A DNA stretch of 64,000 bases, taken from Niabella agricola. GTDB lineage: Bacteria > Bacteroidota > Bacteroidia > Chitinophagales > Chitinophagaceae. Positions within the stretch are counted from its first letter, which is position 1. The number at the start of each line of letters is the position of its first letter. The notes beneath the pieces are model-generated. The model saw only the letters and a list, made by a program, of their open reading frames with translations, was not told the DNA's origin and searched no databases. Below, one piece after another: positions 49,190-59,093 of this stretch. The position numbers and the translations under genes were made by a program. Location of the stretch: contig NZ_JAJHIZ010000002.1 of the NCBI RefSeq assembly GCF_021538615.1, forward strand, positions 248,001-312,000. The letters are read 5' to 3'.

Positions 49190-51634
49190 ATGTTTAGAAA
49201 CGATCTTAAAATTACCTGGAGGCAGCTAAAAAAACAGAAGATGTATGCGGCGGTCAAGATTGGCGGTTTCGCGTTGAGTATTGCAGCCTGTTTGCTGATT
49301 GCTCTTTATATCCGGGACGAACTAAGCTACGACCGCAGTTACCTGGATGTAGATCGTATATACCGGCTAATTGAACAATACCAAGACAATAGAAAGGTAG
49401 AAAAGGGCTGGTCGTTTCCTGCTCCTCTGGCAAAGATCATACGGGAAGATTTTCCGGAAGTAGAAAACACCGCGCGTCTGATGCCTAGTGCGCTTTTTGA
49501 CGGAGCCGGCAGTAACCAGATACGGTCAACAGCCGTTTTAGAAAATGCCTATGAGGATAAATTCGCATATGCAGATCAAAGCCTGCTGGATATTTTAAAA
49601 ATACCCATGATATATGGGAGCCGGGCTGCAGCCCTGGCCGAACCGAAAACGATGGTACTTACCAAAACAATGGCTGATAAATATTTCCCCCATCAGAACC
49701 CGGTTGGCAAAACGATGATCCTGAATGAAAATAAAGAACGGATCTATAAGATAGGAGGCGTGATTGCAGATTTTCCGGCCACATCGCACTTCCCGTTCCA
49801 CTTTCTGCTGACACTTACAGGCCATGAGCTTTGGCCGGGCGAACAGGTGGAATGGAGGGCCAACAATTACAGTATATACACCCTTTTGAAAAAAGGGACC
49901 GATCCTGCGGTCTTACAACGCAAATTCAAACGGATACTGACCCAATATTATTTGCCGGCTTTAAAGAGCTCCGGGGCAAAGGACCCCGAGGTAATGATAC
50001 GCGATATGCATATGCTATTACAGCCGTTAACAGATGTGCATTTGAAATCGGTAGACATTGATGACTGGCAATCAAAAGGGGATATCCGTTTTGTATGGCT
50101 GTTTGGCGCGGTAGCCGGCTTTATTCTGATCATTGCCTGTATCAATTTTATCAATCTTTCAACAGCCCGGTCGGCCAACAGGGCAAAGGAAGTAGGGCTG
50201 CGTAAAGTAGTTGGATCACGCCGGAGCGGGTTGATACGGCAATTTCTTACGGAATCCATCTTGTACAGTTTTGCTTCATTTTTGTTGGGCATGCTGGTGG
50301 CCGTTATCCTGCTGCCGTATTTTAATCACATGGCGGCAAAGACGCTGATCATTCCGTGGAGCAGCTGGTGGTTATTGCCATTGCTGGTTTTAGGAACTGT
50401 GATCATCGGTATTGTAGCGGGACTTTATCCGGCGTTTTACTTATCCTCCTTTAAACCCGTAAAAGTATTAAAGGGAACATTGGCAGGAGGAAGCAAAAGT
50501 TCCTTTTTACGAAACGGGCTCGTTGTTTTTCAGTTTGCCACATCCGTTACCCTGATCGTTTGTACCCTGGTGGTGTACCGGCAAACACAATACCTGCTGA
50601 ACCGGAATGCGGGTTTCAACAAAGACCAAATACTGCTCCTGCAGGGTACGGGTACCCTGGATGCTAAAAATACATTGCCTCGCCTGAAAAGTGAATTATT
50701 GAATATAGCGCAGGTAAAACAGGTGTCCGTCAGTGATTATCTGCCGGTGTCCGGCACCAAACGCGACAGGAACCCCTTTTTTAAGGAAGGCAAAACAAAA
50801 GAAGAAACCGCGGTAGGCGGTCAAAAATGGTATGTAGATGTGGATTACATAAAAACAATGGGCATGCAACTGGCTGCCGGCCGCGATTTTTCGAAGGCCC
50901 TGGTTTCAGATTCCGCAGCGGCCATTATCAATGAGGCCATGGTAAAAGCACTGGCATTGAAAGGGCCGGCCGTGGGCCAACGCATTACGAATGCTTGGGA
51001 AACATTTACCATTGTCGGTGTTGTAAAGGACTTTAATTTTGAAACTATGCGTCAGCAGGTAGAGCCTTTATGCCTGGCCCTGGGCCGGTTCAATCCCTCA
51101 TCCATAGTAGCGGTAAAACTATCGCCGGAGCAACTAAAGCATACGATTGCCTCCATTACTGCCGTCTGGCAAAAGTTTGCGCCCAATCAACCGATACGAT
51201 ATACTTTTCTTGATGAACATTTTGCCCGTATGTACGCAGATGTACAACGCATGGGAACGATCTTCAGCAGTTTTGCCGTACTGGCCATCCTGATTGCCTG
51301 CCTGGGGCTTTTTGCGTTGTCGGCATTTATGGCGGAACAGCGCACCAAAGAAATTGGTGTCCGGAAGGTATTGGGCGCAGGTATAGGGAACCTTATGATA
51401 CTGCTGTCAAAGGACTTTGTAAAACTGGTATTGATCGCCCTCCTGATTGCCACTCCTTTTGCCTGGTGGATCATGGGGCAATGGTTGCAGGATTTTGCAT
51501 ACCGTATTTCCATCAGCAGTTGGATGTTTCTGTTGGCGGGCATATTGGTCATAGCGGTAGCGCTCATCACCATCAGTTTTCAATCGGCTAAAGCGGCGTT
51601 GGCCAACCCTGTAAAAAGCCTTCGAACAGAATAA
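49190..51634 (+). CDS. MacB/FtsX-type ABC permease 4 (class A, first of second block)
   Basis: This 814-residue protein is the longest of the nine. The N-terminus is divergent ('MFRNDLKITWRQLKKQKMYA'), but the duplicated layout is the same. Contact helices are 'RAKEVGLRKVVGSRR' and 'RTKEIGVRKVLGAGI'; it ends NPVKSLRTE. Class A markers are 'PLTDVHLKSVD' and 'VKDFNFETMRQQVEP'. It is preceded by activator element 3 and a GGCA box, so permeases 4-9 look like a separately driven operon. The next permease begins 31 bp later. Confidence 0.93.
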   Translation: MFRNDLKITWRQLKKQKMYAAVKIGGFALSIAACLLIALYIRDELSYDRSYLDVDRIYRLIEQYQDNRKVEKGWSFPAPLAKIIREDFPEVENTARLMPSALFDGAGSNQIRSTAVLENAYEDKFAYADQSLLDILKIPMIYGSRAAALAEPKTMVLTKTMADKYFPHQNPVGKTMILNENKERIYKIGGVIADFPATSHFPFHFLLTLTGHELWPGEQVEWRANNYSIYTLLKKGTDPAVLQRKFKRILTQYYLPALKSSGAKDPEVMIRDMHMLLQPLTDVHLKSVDIDDWQSKGDIRFVWLFGAVAGFILIIACINFINLSTARSANRAKEVGLRKVVGSRRSGLIRQFLTESILYSFASFLLGMLVAVILLPYFNHMAAKTLIIPWSSWWLLPLLVLGTVIIGIVAGLYPAFYLSSFKPVKVLKGTLAGGSKSSFLRNGLVVFQFATSVTLIVCTLVVYRQTQYLLNRNAGFNKDQILLLQGTGTLDAKNTLPRLKSELLNIAQVKQVSVSDYLPVSGTKRDRNPFFKEGKTKEETAVGGQKWYVDVDYIKTMGMQLAAGRDFSKALVSDSAAAIINEAMVKALALKGPAVGQRITNAWETFTIVGVVKDFNFETMRQQVEPLCLALGRFNPSSIVAVKLSPEQLKHTIASITAVWQKFAPNQPIRYTFLDEHFARMYADVQRMGTIFSSFAVLAILIACLGLFALSAFMAEQRTKEIGVRKVLGAGIGNLMILLSKDFVKLVLIALLIATPFAWWIMGQWLQDFAYRISISSWMFLLAGILVIAVALITISFQSAKAALANPVKSLRTE

Positions 51635-51665
51635 GTAACGAAATACTTCCGGTAAAAGAACATAT

Positions 51666-54038
51666 ATGCTGAAAAACTATTTTAAAACGGCTTGGAGGAA
51701 TATCAAAAGATCGCCCGGTTACAGCGGTCTGAATGTGCTGGGACTGGCTACCGGTATGGCCGTGGCGCTAATGATTGGCCTTTGGGTACAGGAGCAATAC
51801 AGCTACGACCGGTTCCTGCCGGATAATGACCGGTTGTACCGGGTGCAGCGGAATTTCGATAGCAATGGCGATACCCTTACTTTCCAGACCACTTCTTTGA
51901 AACTGGCAGATGCGCTCCGCAACCAGGTACCGGAAATCGAGTATGTAGCGGAAAGCGACTGGATGGGACCGCATGGATTAATGGCGGGTGATAAAAAACT
52001 GTACCTCGACGGCGGGCTTACCGGTACTGATTTTCTGAAAATGTTCCGGTACCCGCTATTGCAGGGAAGCGCGGGCACGGTATTCCGCGATGCATATTCC
52101 ATTGTACTCACCGAGTCTACGGCAAAAGCCCTCTTTGGCAATGACAACCCGATGGGTAAAACGGTACGCTTCGATAACCTGCACGATCTGAAGGTAACCG
52201 GCGTGTTAAAGGACCTCCCGCGGCAGTCGACCGTCCGGTTTAATTACCTGGTGCCCTTTAGCTACCTGGAGCAAACCCATCAGGAGGTACAGCAGCGCAA
52301 AACGGGCAGTTTCGCAGCCAACGGCTACCAGATCTTTGTGAAGCTGAAACCGGGTATTTCCTATGAAGCAGTATATCCCAAAATAAGAACCATAGAACAC
52401 ACCGAAAAGGACAATGTAAATGCTATGAGCTCTTATATTACCCTGCAGCCGCTGCGTAACTGGCACCTGTATTCCAACTATGTAAATGGCCAGGATACTG
52501 CTGGTTTCCTGGTGTATGTGCGGATGTTCAGTATCATCGGTGTGCTGGTATTGCTGATCGCCTGCATCAATTTTATCAACCTTACCACCGCAAGGTCGGA
52601 AAAAAGAGCCCGGGAAGTAGGTGTAAGAAAAGCCGTTGGCTCCAGGCGTAAGGACCTGATATTGCAGTTCCTTACAGAATCGTTGGTACTAACACTACTG
52701 GCTCTTGTGCTGGCATTGATAATGGTATGGATCTTACAAAATCCGTTTAACGCACTTACCGGCGGGAATGTTTCCATTCCTTTTTTAAGTGGTTATTTCT
52801 GGATGATGATGTTGGGAGGCGTATTGGTGACCGCTGTATTAGCTGGTAGCCGGCCGGCATTTTATCTTTCCGGTTTCCAGGCTGTGAAGGTATTAAAGGG
52901 CTCGGTCCGGACCGGCAACGCCGCTTCCGTTTCCCGGAAAGTGCTGGTGGTGCTGCAGTTCAGCTGTTCCATCGCGCTGATCATCAGCACCATTGTTATT
53001 TACAGACAGGTACAGCACGCAAAAGATCGGCCCAGCGGTTACCAGCTGAACCGGTTAATGTCCACGAACAGCAATACCGATCTTGATCGCAACTTCACCG
53101 CTCTGAAAAATGAATTGCTGCAAAAGGGTATTGTGCAGGGTATGACCAGCGCCAGCAGCCCGGCCACCAATGTATACTGGCATACAGATCTCGATCATTG
53201 GCCCGGAAAGCAGGCGGGTGAAACCGTGGAAATGGGCATGATCATTACCGGAGAAGACTATTTTAAAACCCTGGGTATGTCGATCGGGGCAGGACGCGAT
53301 TTTGCAAATGCCAATGATACAACCAGCGTTGTGTTTAATGAGGCCGCCGTTAAACGGCTTGGTTTAAAAGACCCGGTAGGCCAAACGATAAAGTGGAATG
53401 ACAATACTTACCGGGTTGTTGGGGTAGTAAAGGATGCGCTCATGTTGTCGCCCTTTGCTCCGCCGGATCCTACCATGTTTGCCATCAGCCCGCGGCCCAA
53501 TGATGTGCTGTTGTATAAGCTGGCACCGGGCATCGGAACAACAAAGGCCATTGAACAATTGAATACGATATTCAGCAGGTACAGCCCCGCATTTCCTTAC
53601 GAGTACCAGTTTGAAGACGAAAACTATGCCGGGAAGTTCCGGATAGAATTGCTGATTGGCAAGTTATCCGGCATCTTTGCCGCGCTTGCCATCTTTATTT
53701 CATGTCTTGGTTTGTTTGGCCTCGCGGCATATATAGCCGAGTTGCGTACCAAAGAGGTGGGTATCCGTAAGGTACTTGGAGCTTCCGTTTTGCAGATATG
53801 GGTGTTACTGTCGCGGGATTTTATCGTGTTGGTCCTGATCAGTTGTTTACTGGCTGCCCCTGTAGCCTATTATTTCCTGAACGGGTGGCTGCAGAAATAT
53901 CAATACCGGGTCAATATCGGGTTGTGGATCTTCCTGGTGGCGGCGATGCTAGCGGTGGTAATTACAGTAATAACGATCAGTGCCCAGGCGATGAAAGCCG
54001 CAATTGCAAATCCGGTGAAGGCACTTCGGTCGGAATAG
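51666..54038 (+). CDS. MacB/FtsX-type ABC permease 5 (class B)
   Basis: This 790-residue permease starts 31 bp after permease 4. N-terminus 'MLKNYFKTAWRNIKRSPGYS'. Contact helices are 'RAREVGVRKAVGSRR' and 'RTKEVGIRKVLGASV'; it ends NPVKALRSE. Class B markers are 'PLRNWHLYSNYVNG', 'VYVRMF', 'YWHTDLDHWPGK' and 'VKDALMLSPFAPPDP'. The first FtsX segment has 'AGSRPAFYLSGF' where most others read AGxYPAFYLSSF. Confidence 0.93.
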   Translation: MLKNYFKTAWRNIKRSPGYSGLNVLGLATGMAVALMIGLWVQEQYSYDRFLPDNDRLYRVQRNFDSNGDTLTFQTTSLKLADALRNQVPEIEYVAESDWMGPHGLMAGDKKLYLDGGLTGTDFLKMFRYPLLQGSAGTVFRDAYSIVLTESTAKALFGNDNPMGKTVRFDNLHDLKVTGVLKDLPRQSTVRFNYLVPFSYLEQTHQEVQQRKTGSFAANGYQIFVKLKPGISYEAVYPKIRTIEHTEKDNVNAMSSYITLQPLRNWHLYSNYVNGQDTAGFLVYVRMFSIIGVLVLLIACINFINLTTARSEKRAREVGVRKAVGSRRKDLILQFLTESLVLTLLALVLALIMVWILQNPFNALTGGNVSIPFLSGYFWMMMLGGVLVTAVLAGSRPAFYLSGFQAVKVLKGSVRTGNAASVSRKVLVVLQFSCSIALIISTIVIYRQVQHAKDRPSGYQLNRLMSTNSNTDLDRNFTALKNELLQKGIVQGMTSASSPATNVYWHTDLDHWPGKQAGETVEMGMIITGEDYFKTLGMSIGAGRDFANANDTTSVVFNEAAVKRLGLKDPVGQTIKWNDNTYRVVGVVKDALMLSPFAPPDPTMFAISPRPNDVLLYKLAPGIGTTKAIEQLNTIFSRYSPAFPYEYQFEDENYAGKFRIELLIGKLSGIFAALAIFISCLGLFGLAAYIAELRTKEVGIRKVLGASVLQIWVLLSRDFIVLVLISCLLAAPVAYYFLNGWLQKYQYRVNIGLWIFLVAAMLAVVITVITISAQAMKAAIANPVKALRSE

Positions 54039-54128
54039 GCAATAATCAATAGGCAGCGGAGGATCGTAAATAAAAAGTTACACCATAGATTTCTCATTAT
54101 AAACAGCTCACTTTGATACTCAAAAAAA

Positions 54129-56513
54129 ATGATTAAAAACTATATACGAACCGCCTGGAGGAATCTTGTAAAAAGCAAGGTGTTCGCGGTTACCAATATT
54201 ATGGGACTTTCCATAGGCATGGCTGTGAGCATGCTGATTGCCGTATGGATCTGGAATGAGCTATCCTATAACAAGCAGATAAATAACTATCAGCGCATTG
54301 CGCGGGTGATGCAGCATAAAACCAACAAAGGCGTGATTCAAACGGGTATACAAACACCCTACCCGCTAGGCGATGCCCTCCGGCAGGAATACGGTGACCT
54401 GTTTCAGCAAGTGGTGGTGGGTACGGGCATATATGGGCACCCGGTTAAGGCCGGTGAAAAGCAGCTGGACCTCAGCGGAGGTTTTTTTGAACCGGGAGCA
54501 GGTGCGTTGTTGGGATTGAAGATGATTGATGGGGTTCAAAACGGACTTGAAGATGTGAATAGCATTATGTTGTCGGCATCTTCGGCCCGTTCTGTTTTTG
54601 GCACCACTGCTGCTGTTGGGAAAGCAATTACGCTGGATAAAGACCTGGTAGTGAAAGTAACCGGTGTGTATGAGGACCTTTCGAAAAATTCCGATTTCGG
54701 AGCATTGCTGTTCATTGCTCCCTGGCAATTATTCCTGCGTCATACGGACTGGATCCGCACCGCAGAGGATCCCTGGCGCCCCAATGCGTTTGTAACGTAT
54801 GTGCTGCTGAATAAGGGGCAGGACATACAGAAAGTGTCCCGGCAGATAAAAGACGTTCGGCTAAAGCATGTAAACGCCCGGTTGGCAATTCAGAAACCGG
54901 AACTGTTTTTACATCCTATGGAGCGCTGGTACCTCTACGATTCATTTAAAAACGGCGTTAATACCGGTGGGCGTATTCAATATGTGTGGATGTTTGGGAT
55001 CATTGGTGTGTTTGTGTTATTGCTGGCCTGTATCAATTTTATGAACCTGAGCACAGCACGCAGTATAAAACGGGCGCGTGAAGTGGGGATCCGTAAAACG
55101 ATCGGATCATTCCGCAAACAACTGATTGTACAGTTTTTTTGCGAGTCGCTGTTGTATGCGGTGCTGGCATTTGGAATAAGCCTGGTATTGGTGGCGCTCG
55201 CCATGCCGCTGTTTAACGCGATTGCTGGAAAGCAGCTGCCCCCGGTTTGGAAGGAGCCGCTGTTCTGGGCCGGTGGTGTCTTTTTCTGCCTGCTTACGGG
55301 AATGCTGGCAGGTATTTACCCGGCCTTCTACCTGTCGTCTTTCCGGCCGGTTAAAGTGTTGAAAGGAACTTTCAAAGCAGGACGTTCCTCCGCTATGCAA
55401 CGCCAGGTACTGGTAGTGGTTCAGTTTACGATTTCTATTATGTTGATCATCGGAACCATTGTTGTGTTCAATCAGATCCGGTATACAAAAGACCGGCCGA
55501 TCGGGTACGACCGGAACGGGCTGGTGATCATAGATGTAAATACTTCCGGGATTCATGACCATCTAGACGTGATCAAAAGACAATTGCAGCAACAAGGAAA
55601 TATTGTATCGGTGGCGGAAACCAACGGATCGGTTAGCGGCGACTTTTCTACAACGACCGGCATCGACTGGCCCGGAAAGGAGGATGGCACCAGTGCGGAG
55701 TTCCCGTTTCTGGGTGTAGGCTATGATTTTGGCAAAACCATCAATTGGCAGGTGGTGGCGGGGCGTGACTTTTCGAGGGATTTTCCTTCCGACTCAGCTG
55801 GAGTCATCCTGAATGAGGCCGCTGTTAAATATATGGGCCTCAAGCAACCGATCGGAACGGTAATTTACGCAGATAAAGCACCCATAACCATTATTGGCGT
55901 CGTAAAGAATATGATTATGGAATCACCGTTTGCATCCGAACGGCCGGCTCTTTTTTATTTTGACAAAAATGCCGGTGGTTATCTGATGGCGCGGATCAAC
56001 CCGGCGGCAAGCGCTTCGGCGGCGATTGCACAACTGCAGTCGGTATTTAAAACCTATGTGCCCGACCAGCCTTTTCATTATCAATTTGTAGACGACGCAT
56101 TTAACCAGAAATTTGGAGATGAGGAACGTTTGGGGACGCTTGGCGGGGGCTTTGCTTTGCTGGCCATCTTTATCAGTTGCCTGGGCTTATTTGGAATGGC
56201 TTCTTTTATGGCGGAACAACGGGTAAAGGAGATTGGTGTACGTAAGGTACTGGGGGCTTCAGTACCCGGTTTGTGGAGATTATTGTCACAGGATTTTATA
56301 CGCCTGGTTTTCCTGGCCTTGGTCATTGCTATCCCGGCGGGGTGGTATTGCATGCATAACTGGCTGCAACACTATAGTTACCGGGTTTCAATTTCCTGGG
56401 AGGTTTTTGTGATAGCTGCCTCCGGTGCGGTTTTAATTGCCTTGATCACGGTGAGTTTTCAGGCAATAAAAGCGGCGGTGGCCAACCCGGTGCGGGCGCT
56501 TAGGTCGGAGTAG
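54129..56513 (+). CDS. MacB/FtsX-type ABC permease 6 (class B)
   Basis: This 794-residue permease lies 90 bp after permease 5. N-terminus 'MIKNYIRTAWRNLVKSKVFA'. Contact helices are 'RAREVGIRKTIGSFR' and 'RVKEIGVRKVLGASV'; it ends NPVRALRSE. Class B markers are 'PMERWYLYDSFKNG', 'TGGRIQYVWMF', 'TGIDWPGKEDG' and 'VKNMIMESPFASERP'. The leader TTTCTCATTATAAACAGC resembles that before permease 8. Confidence 0.93.
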   Translation: MIKNYIRTAWRNLVKSKVFAVTNIMGLSIGMAVSMLIAVWIWNELSYNKQINNYQRIARVMQHKTNKGVIQTGIQTPYPLGDALRQEYGDLFQQVVVGTGIYGHPVKAGEKQLDLSGGFFEPGAGALLGLKMIDGVQNGLEDVNSIMLSASSARSVFGTTAAVGKAITLDKDLVVKVTGVYEDLSKNSDFGALLFIAPWQLFLRHTDWIRTAEDPWRPNAFVTYVLLNKGQDIQKVSRQIKDVRLKHVNARLAIQKPELFLHPMERWYLYDSFKNGVNTGGRIQYVWMFGIIGVFVLLLACINFMNLSTARSIKRAREVGIRKTIGSFRKQLIVQFFCESLLYAVLAFGISLVLVALAMPLFNAIAGKQLPPVWKEPLFWAGGVFFCLLTGMLAGIYPAFYLSSFRPVKVLKGTFKAGRSSAMQRQVLVVVQFTISIMLIIGTIVVFNQIRYTKDRPIGYDRNGLVIIDVNTSGIHDHLDVIKRQLQQQGNIVSVAETNGSVSGDFSTTTGIDWPGKEDGTSAEFPFLGVGYDFGKTINWQVVAGRDFSRDFPSDSAGVILNEAAVKYMGLKQPIGTVIYADKAPITIIGVVKNMIMESPFASERPALFYFDKNAGGYLMARINPAASASAAIAQLQSVFKTYVPDQPFHYQFVDDAFNQKFGDEERLGTLGGGFALLAIFISCLGLFGMASFMAEQRVKEIGVRKVLGASVPGLWRLLSQDFIRLVFLALVIAIPAGWYCMHNWLQHYSYRVSISWEVFVIAASGAVLIALITVSFQAIKAAVANPVRALRSE

Positions 56514-56566
56514 GGAGTTGGCAATAGTGAATGGCGAACAGGCAATAGCGATAGGGAATGGAAGAT
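56514..56566. repeat. GTGAATGG-type repeat after permease 6
   Basis: 'GGCAATAGTGAATGGCGAAC' and 'GGCAATAGCGATAGGGAATG' are tandem variants of one short word; they fill most of the 96-bp gap. Confidence 0.5.
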
Positions 56567-56609
56567 TATAGATAGTACTTCTCACCCGGATACTCAAACA
56601 AAAAAAACA

Positions 56610-58997
56610 ATGATCAAAAATTATATAAAGACGGCCTGGAGAGGGCTTGTGCGCAACAAGGCTTTTTCACTGATTAATGTGCTGGGGCTTTCGGTGGGGA
56701 TGACGGCCTGCTTTATTATCTATATGTATGTTGGTTTTGAGCGCAGTTATGATACCTTCCATACCAGGGCTGACCGTATTTACAAGGTTGTTGCCGATGT
56801 AAAAACACCCACGGAAACGATCACCACCCAGGGGGTTACATCAGCGCCCGTTGCCATAAACCTGAAACAGGACTTTCCGGAAGTAGAAGAAGCCGTACGG
56901 TTTGCAGGCGACGGATTCCTGCTGCGCAAAGGAGATGTGTTTTTCCAGGAAAAAAAATCAGTGCTTGCAGACTCTGCGCTATTCGATGTATTTGATTTCC
57001 CATTGGTGTCTGGCAATAAAAAGACGGCGTTGAAGGAGCCGATGAGCATCGTCCTCTCGCAAACAACAGCAAAAAAATATTTTGGAAATACAAACCCTCT
57101 TGGGCAACAGGTATTGCTGACCGGCGCGGCCATTAATGCCACGATCACGGGAGTAATGAAAGATATTCCCGAAAACTCACAGATACAGGCGGATTTGTTT
57201 GTGTCCATGTCCTCCTATCGCCAGATCTATGGTGTTCCAACGGCCGACAGCGAGTGGACCAACCATGGATTTTACACATATATACTGCTGAAACCAGGTG
57301 CGGATGCAAAAAAACTTGCCTCAAAATTTCCGGCATTTATGGAGTATCATCATGGAAGGCAGGCCAGGGAGCTGCAAATGCAGGATTATTTAAGTCTTGA
57401 ACCGTTGCGCGATGTCTACCTCAGGTCAAAGCGAGATGGCTTTGTATCGGGAAGTATCAATAATGTATATATTTTTTCAGTTATCGCTGTTTTTATCCTG
57501 CTGATCGCCTGCGTTAATTTTATAAATCTGACTACAGCTCGTAGCGCAGAACGTGCAAAAGAAGTAGGCGTGCGTAAAGTAATAGGAGCAGCGCGCTTTC
57601 AGCTGGCCGGTCAGTTTATTGGTGAGTCTGTTATGATTGCCCTGATGGCCTTTGTGGTTTCTGTGTTTTTGTCGTTCATGCTGATCCCTCTGTTCAATCA
57701 GCTTGCCGGCAAAATTATCACTCCTGGTATCTTCCACAACCCGCTGCATGTGTTGGAGTTGTTTGTGCTATCTCTTGTCATTGGTGTTATCGCCGGTATC
57801 TATCCGTCGTTCGTTTTGTCGTCCTTTAAGCCGGTAAATGTACTGAGAGGACACCTGGTGACGGGAACCCAACGACTCCTGTTAAGAAAAGGATTGGTGG
57901 TTTTTCAATTTGCAATATCCATTGTGTTAATGGTGGGTACCATCGTGGTAGCGGCGCAGCTAAAGTATATGCGTAGCCGGGACCTGGGGTTTAACAAAGC
58001 GCATACCCTGTTTATAAATACCAATTTTGACAAAAATAAAGACCGGTTTAAACAATCACTTTCGGGTATCCCCGGGGTGTTGTCCTCCTGTTATTCTGCA
58101 TTTATTCCGGGGGGAGGAAATACCGCTGCCTATTCTGAACTGGAAAATAAGAATGGCGAAATGCAGAAAACCAATATGGATCTCTATTTTGTTGATTTTG
58201 ATTATATTCATCAATACCAGCTGCAACTGGTGGCCGGGCGTGGATTTTCACCGGCCTTTAAAACCGACAGTACGCAGGCGATGGTGATCAATGAAACGGC
58301 CGTCCGTTCTCTGGGTTATGCCAATCCCAAAGATGCCGTTGGCAAAAACTATAGTCAATGGGGGAGCAAAGGGAAAATAATCGGTGTGGTTAAAGATTTT
58401 CATTTTCAATCATTGTTACAGCCCGTAAAACCGTTAACAATGCGCTACGATCCCGGTACGTTTACGATGATCTCCATAAAACTTTCTTCAAAAAATCTTC
58501 CCGAAACGATAAAGAATATTGAACAACACTGGAGGCAGATTGTTCCCAACCGGCCATTTGAATATGCCTTTTTAGATACGTTTTTTGATGAACAATATCA
58601 TGCAGAAGACCGGTTCAGTAATTTGTTTTTCAATTTTGCAATACTTGCCATTTTTATTTCATGCCTGGGTTTGTTAGGACTTTCACTATACAGCACCCTT
58701 CAGCGTACAAAAGAAATAGGTGTTCGAAAAGTTTTAGGCGCCCGGGCTACCAATATAGTGATGCTGTTATCGTCGGGATTCTTAAAGCTGGTATTGATTG
58801 CTTTTCTTATCGCGTTACCCGTGGCGTGGTTGGGTATGAATAAATGGCTGGATGGCTTCGCATATCATATTCATATAACCTGGTGGATGTTTGCTGTGGC
58901 GGGGTTAACGGCAGTGCTGGTTGCGTTTCTCACAATCAGTATACAAGGGCTGAAAGCAGCCCTGGCCAATCCCGTGCGGGCGCTGAGGTCGGAGTAA
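56610..58997 (+). CDS. MacB/FtsX-type ABC permease 7 (class A)
   Basis: This 795-residue permease lies 96 bp after permease 6. N-terminus 'MIKNYIKTAWRGLVRNKAFS'. Contact helices are 'RAKEVGVRKVIGAAR' and 'RTKEIGVRKVLGARA'; it ends NPVRALRSE. Class A markers are 'PLRDVYLRSKRDG' and 'VKDFHFQSLLQPVKP'. Its second domain contains a distinctive Gly/Asn stretch 'FIPGGGNTAAYSELEN'. Confidence 0.93.
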   Translation: MIKNYIKTAWRGLVRNKAFSLINVLGLSVGMTACFIIYMYVGFERSYDTFHTRADRIYKVVADVKTPTETITTQGVTSAPVAINLKQDFPEVEEAVRFAGDGFLLRKGDVFFQEKKSVLADSALFDVFDFPLVSGNKKTALKEPMSIVLSQTTAKKYFGNTNPLGQQVLLTGAAINATITGVMKDIPENSQIQADLFVSMSSYRQIYGVPTADSEWTNHGFYTYILLKPGADAKKLASKFPAFMEYHHGRQARELQMQDYLSLEPLRDVYLRSKRDGFVSGSINNVYIFSVIAVFILLIACVNFINLTTARSAERAKEVGVRKVIGAARFQLAGQFIGESVMIALMAFVVSVFLSFMLIPLFNQLAGKIITPGIFHNPLHVLELFVLSLVIGVIAGIYPSFVLSSFKPVNVLRGHLVTGTQRLLLRKGLVVFQFAISIVLMVGTIVVAAQLKYMRSRDLGFNKAHTLFINTNFDKNKDRFKQSLSGIPGVLSSCYSAFIPGGGNTAAYSELENKNGEMQKTNMDLYFVDFDYIHQYQLQLVAGRGFSPAFKTDSTQAMVINETAVRSLGYANPKDAVGKNYSQWGSKGKIIGVVKDFHFQSLLQPVKPLTMRYDPGTFTMISIKLSSKNLPETIKNIEQHWRQIVPNRPFEYAFLDTFFDEQYHAEDRFSNLFFNFAILAIFISCLGLLGLSLYSTLQRTKEIGVRKVLGARATNIVMLLSSGFLKLVLIAFLIALPVAWLGMNKWLDGFAYHIHITWWMFAVAGLTAVLVAFLTISIQGLKAALANPVRALRSE

Positions 58998-59033
58998 ACA
59001 ATTGTGAATGGTGAATAGTGAATAGCGGGTGGG
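58998..59033. repeat. GTGAATGG-type repeat after permease 7
   Basis: 'ATTGTGAATGGTGAATAGTG' followed by AATAGCGGG is the clearest tandem copy of this repeat flavour. Confidence 0.5.
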
Positions 59034-59093
59034 AGGTCGTACATAACATTTTTCTCTATAAACGTTTCACCCGAGAGTTCAAAAAATAAAAAA

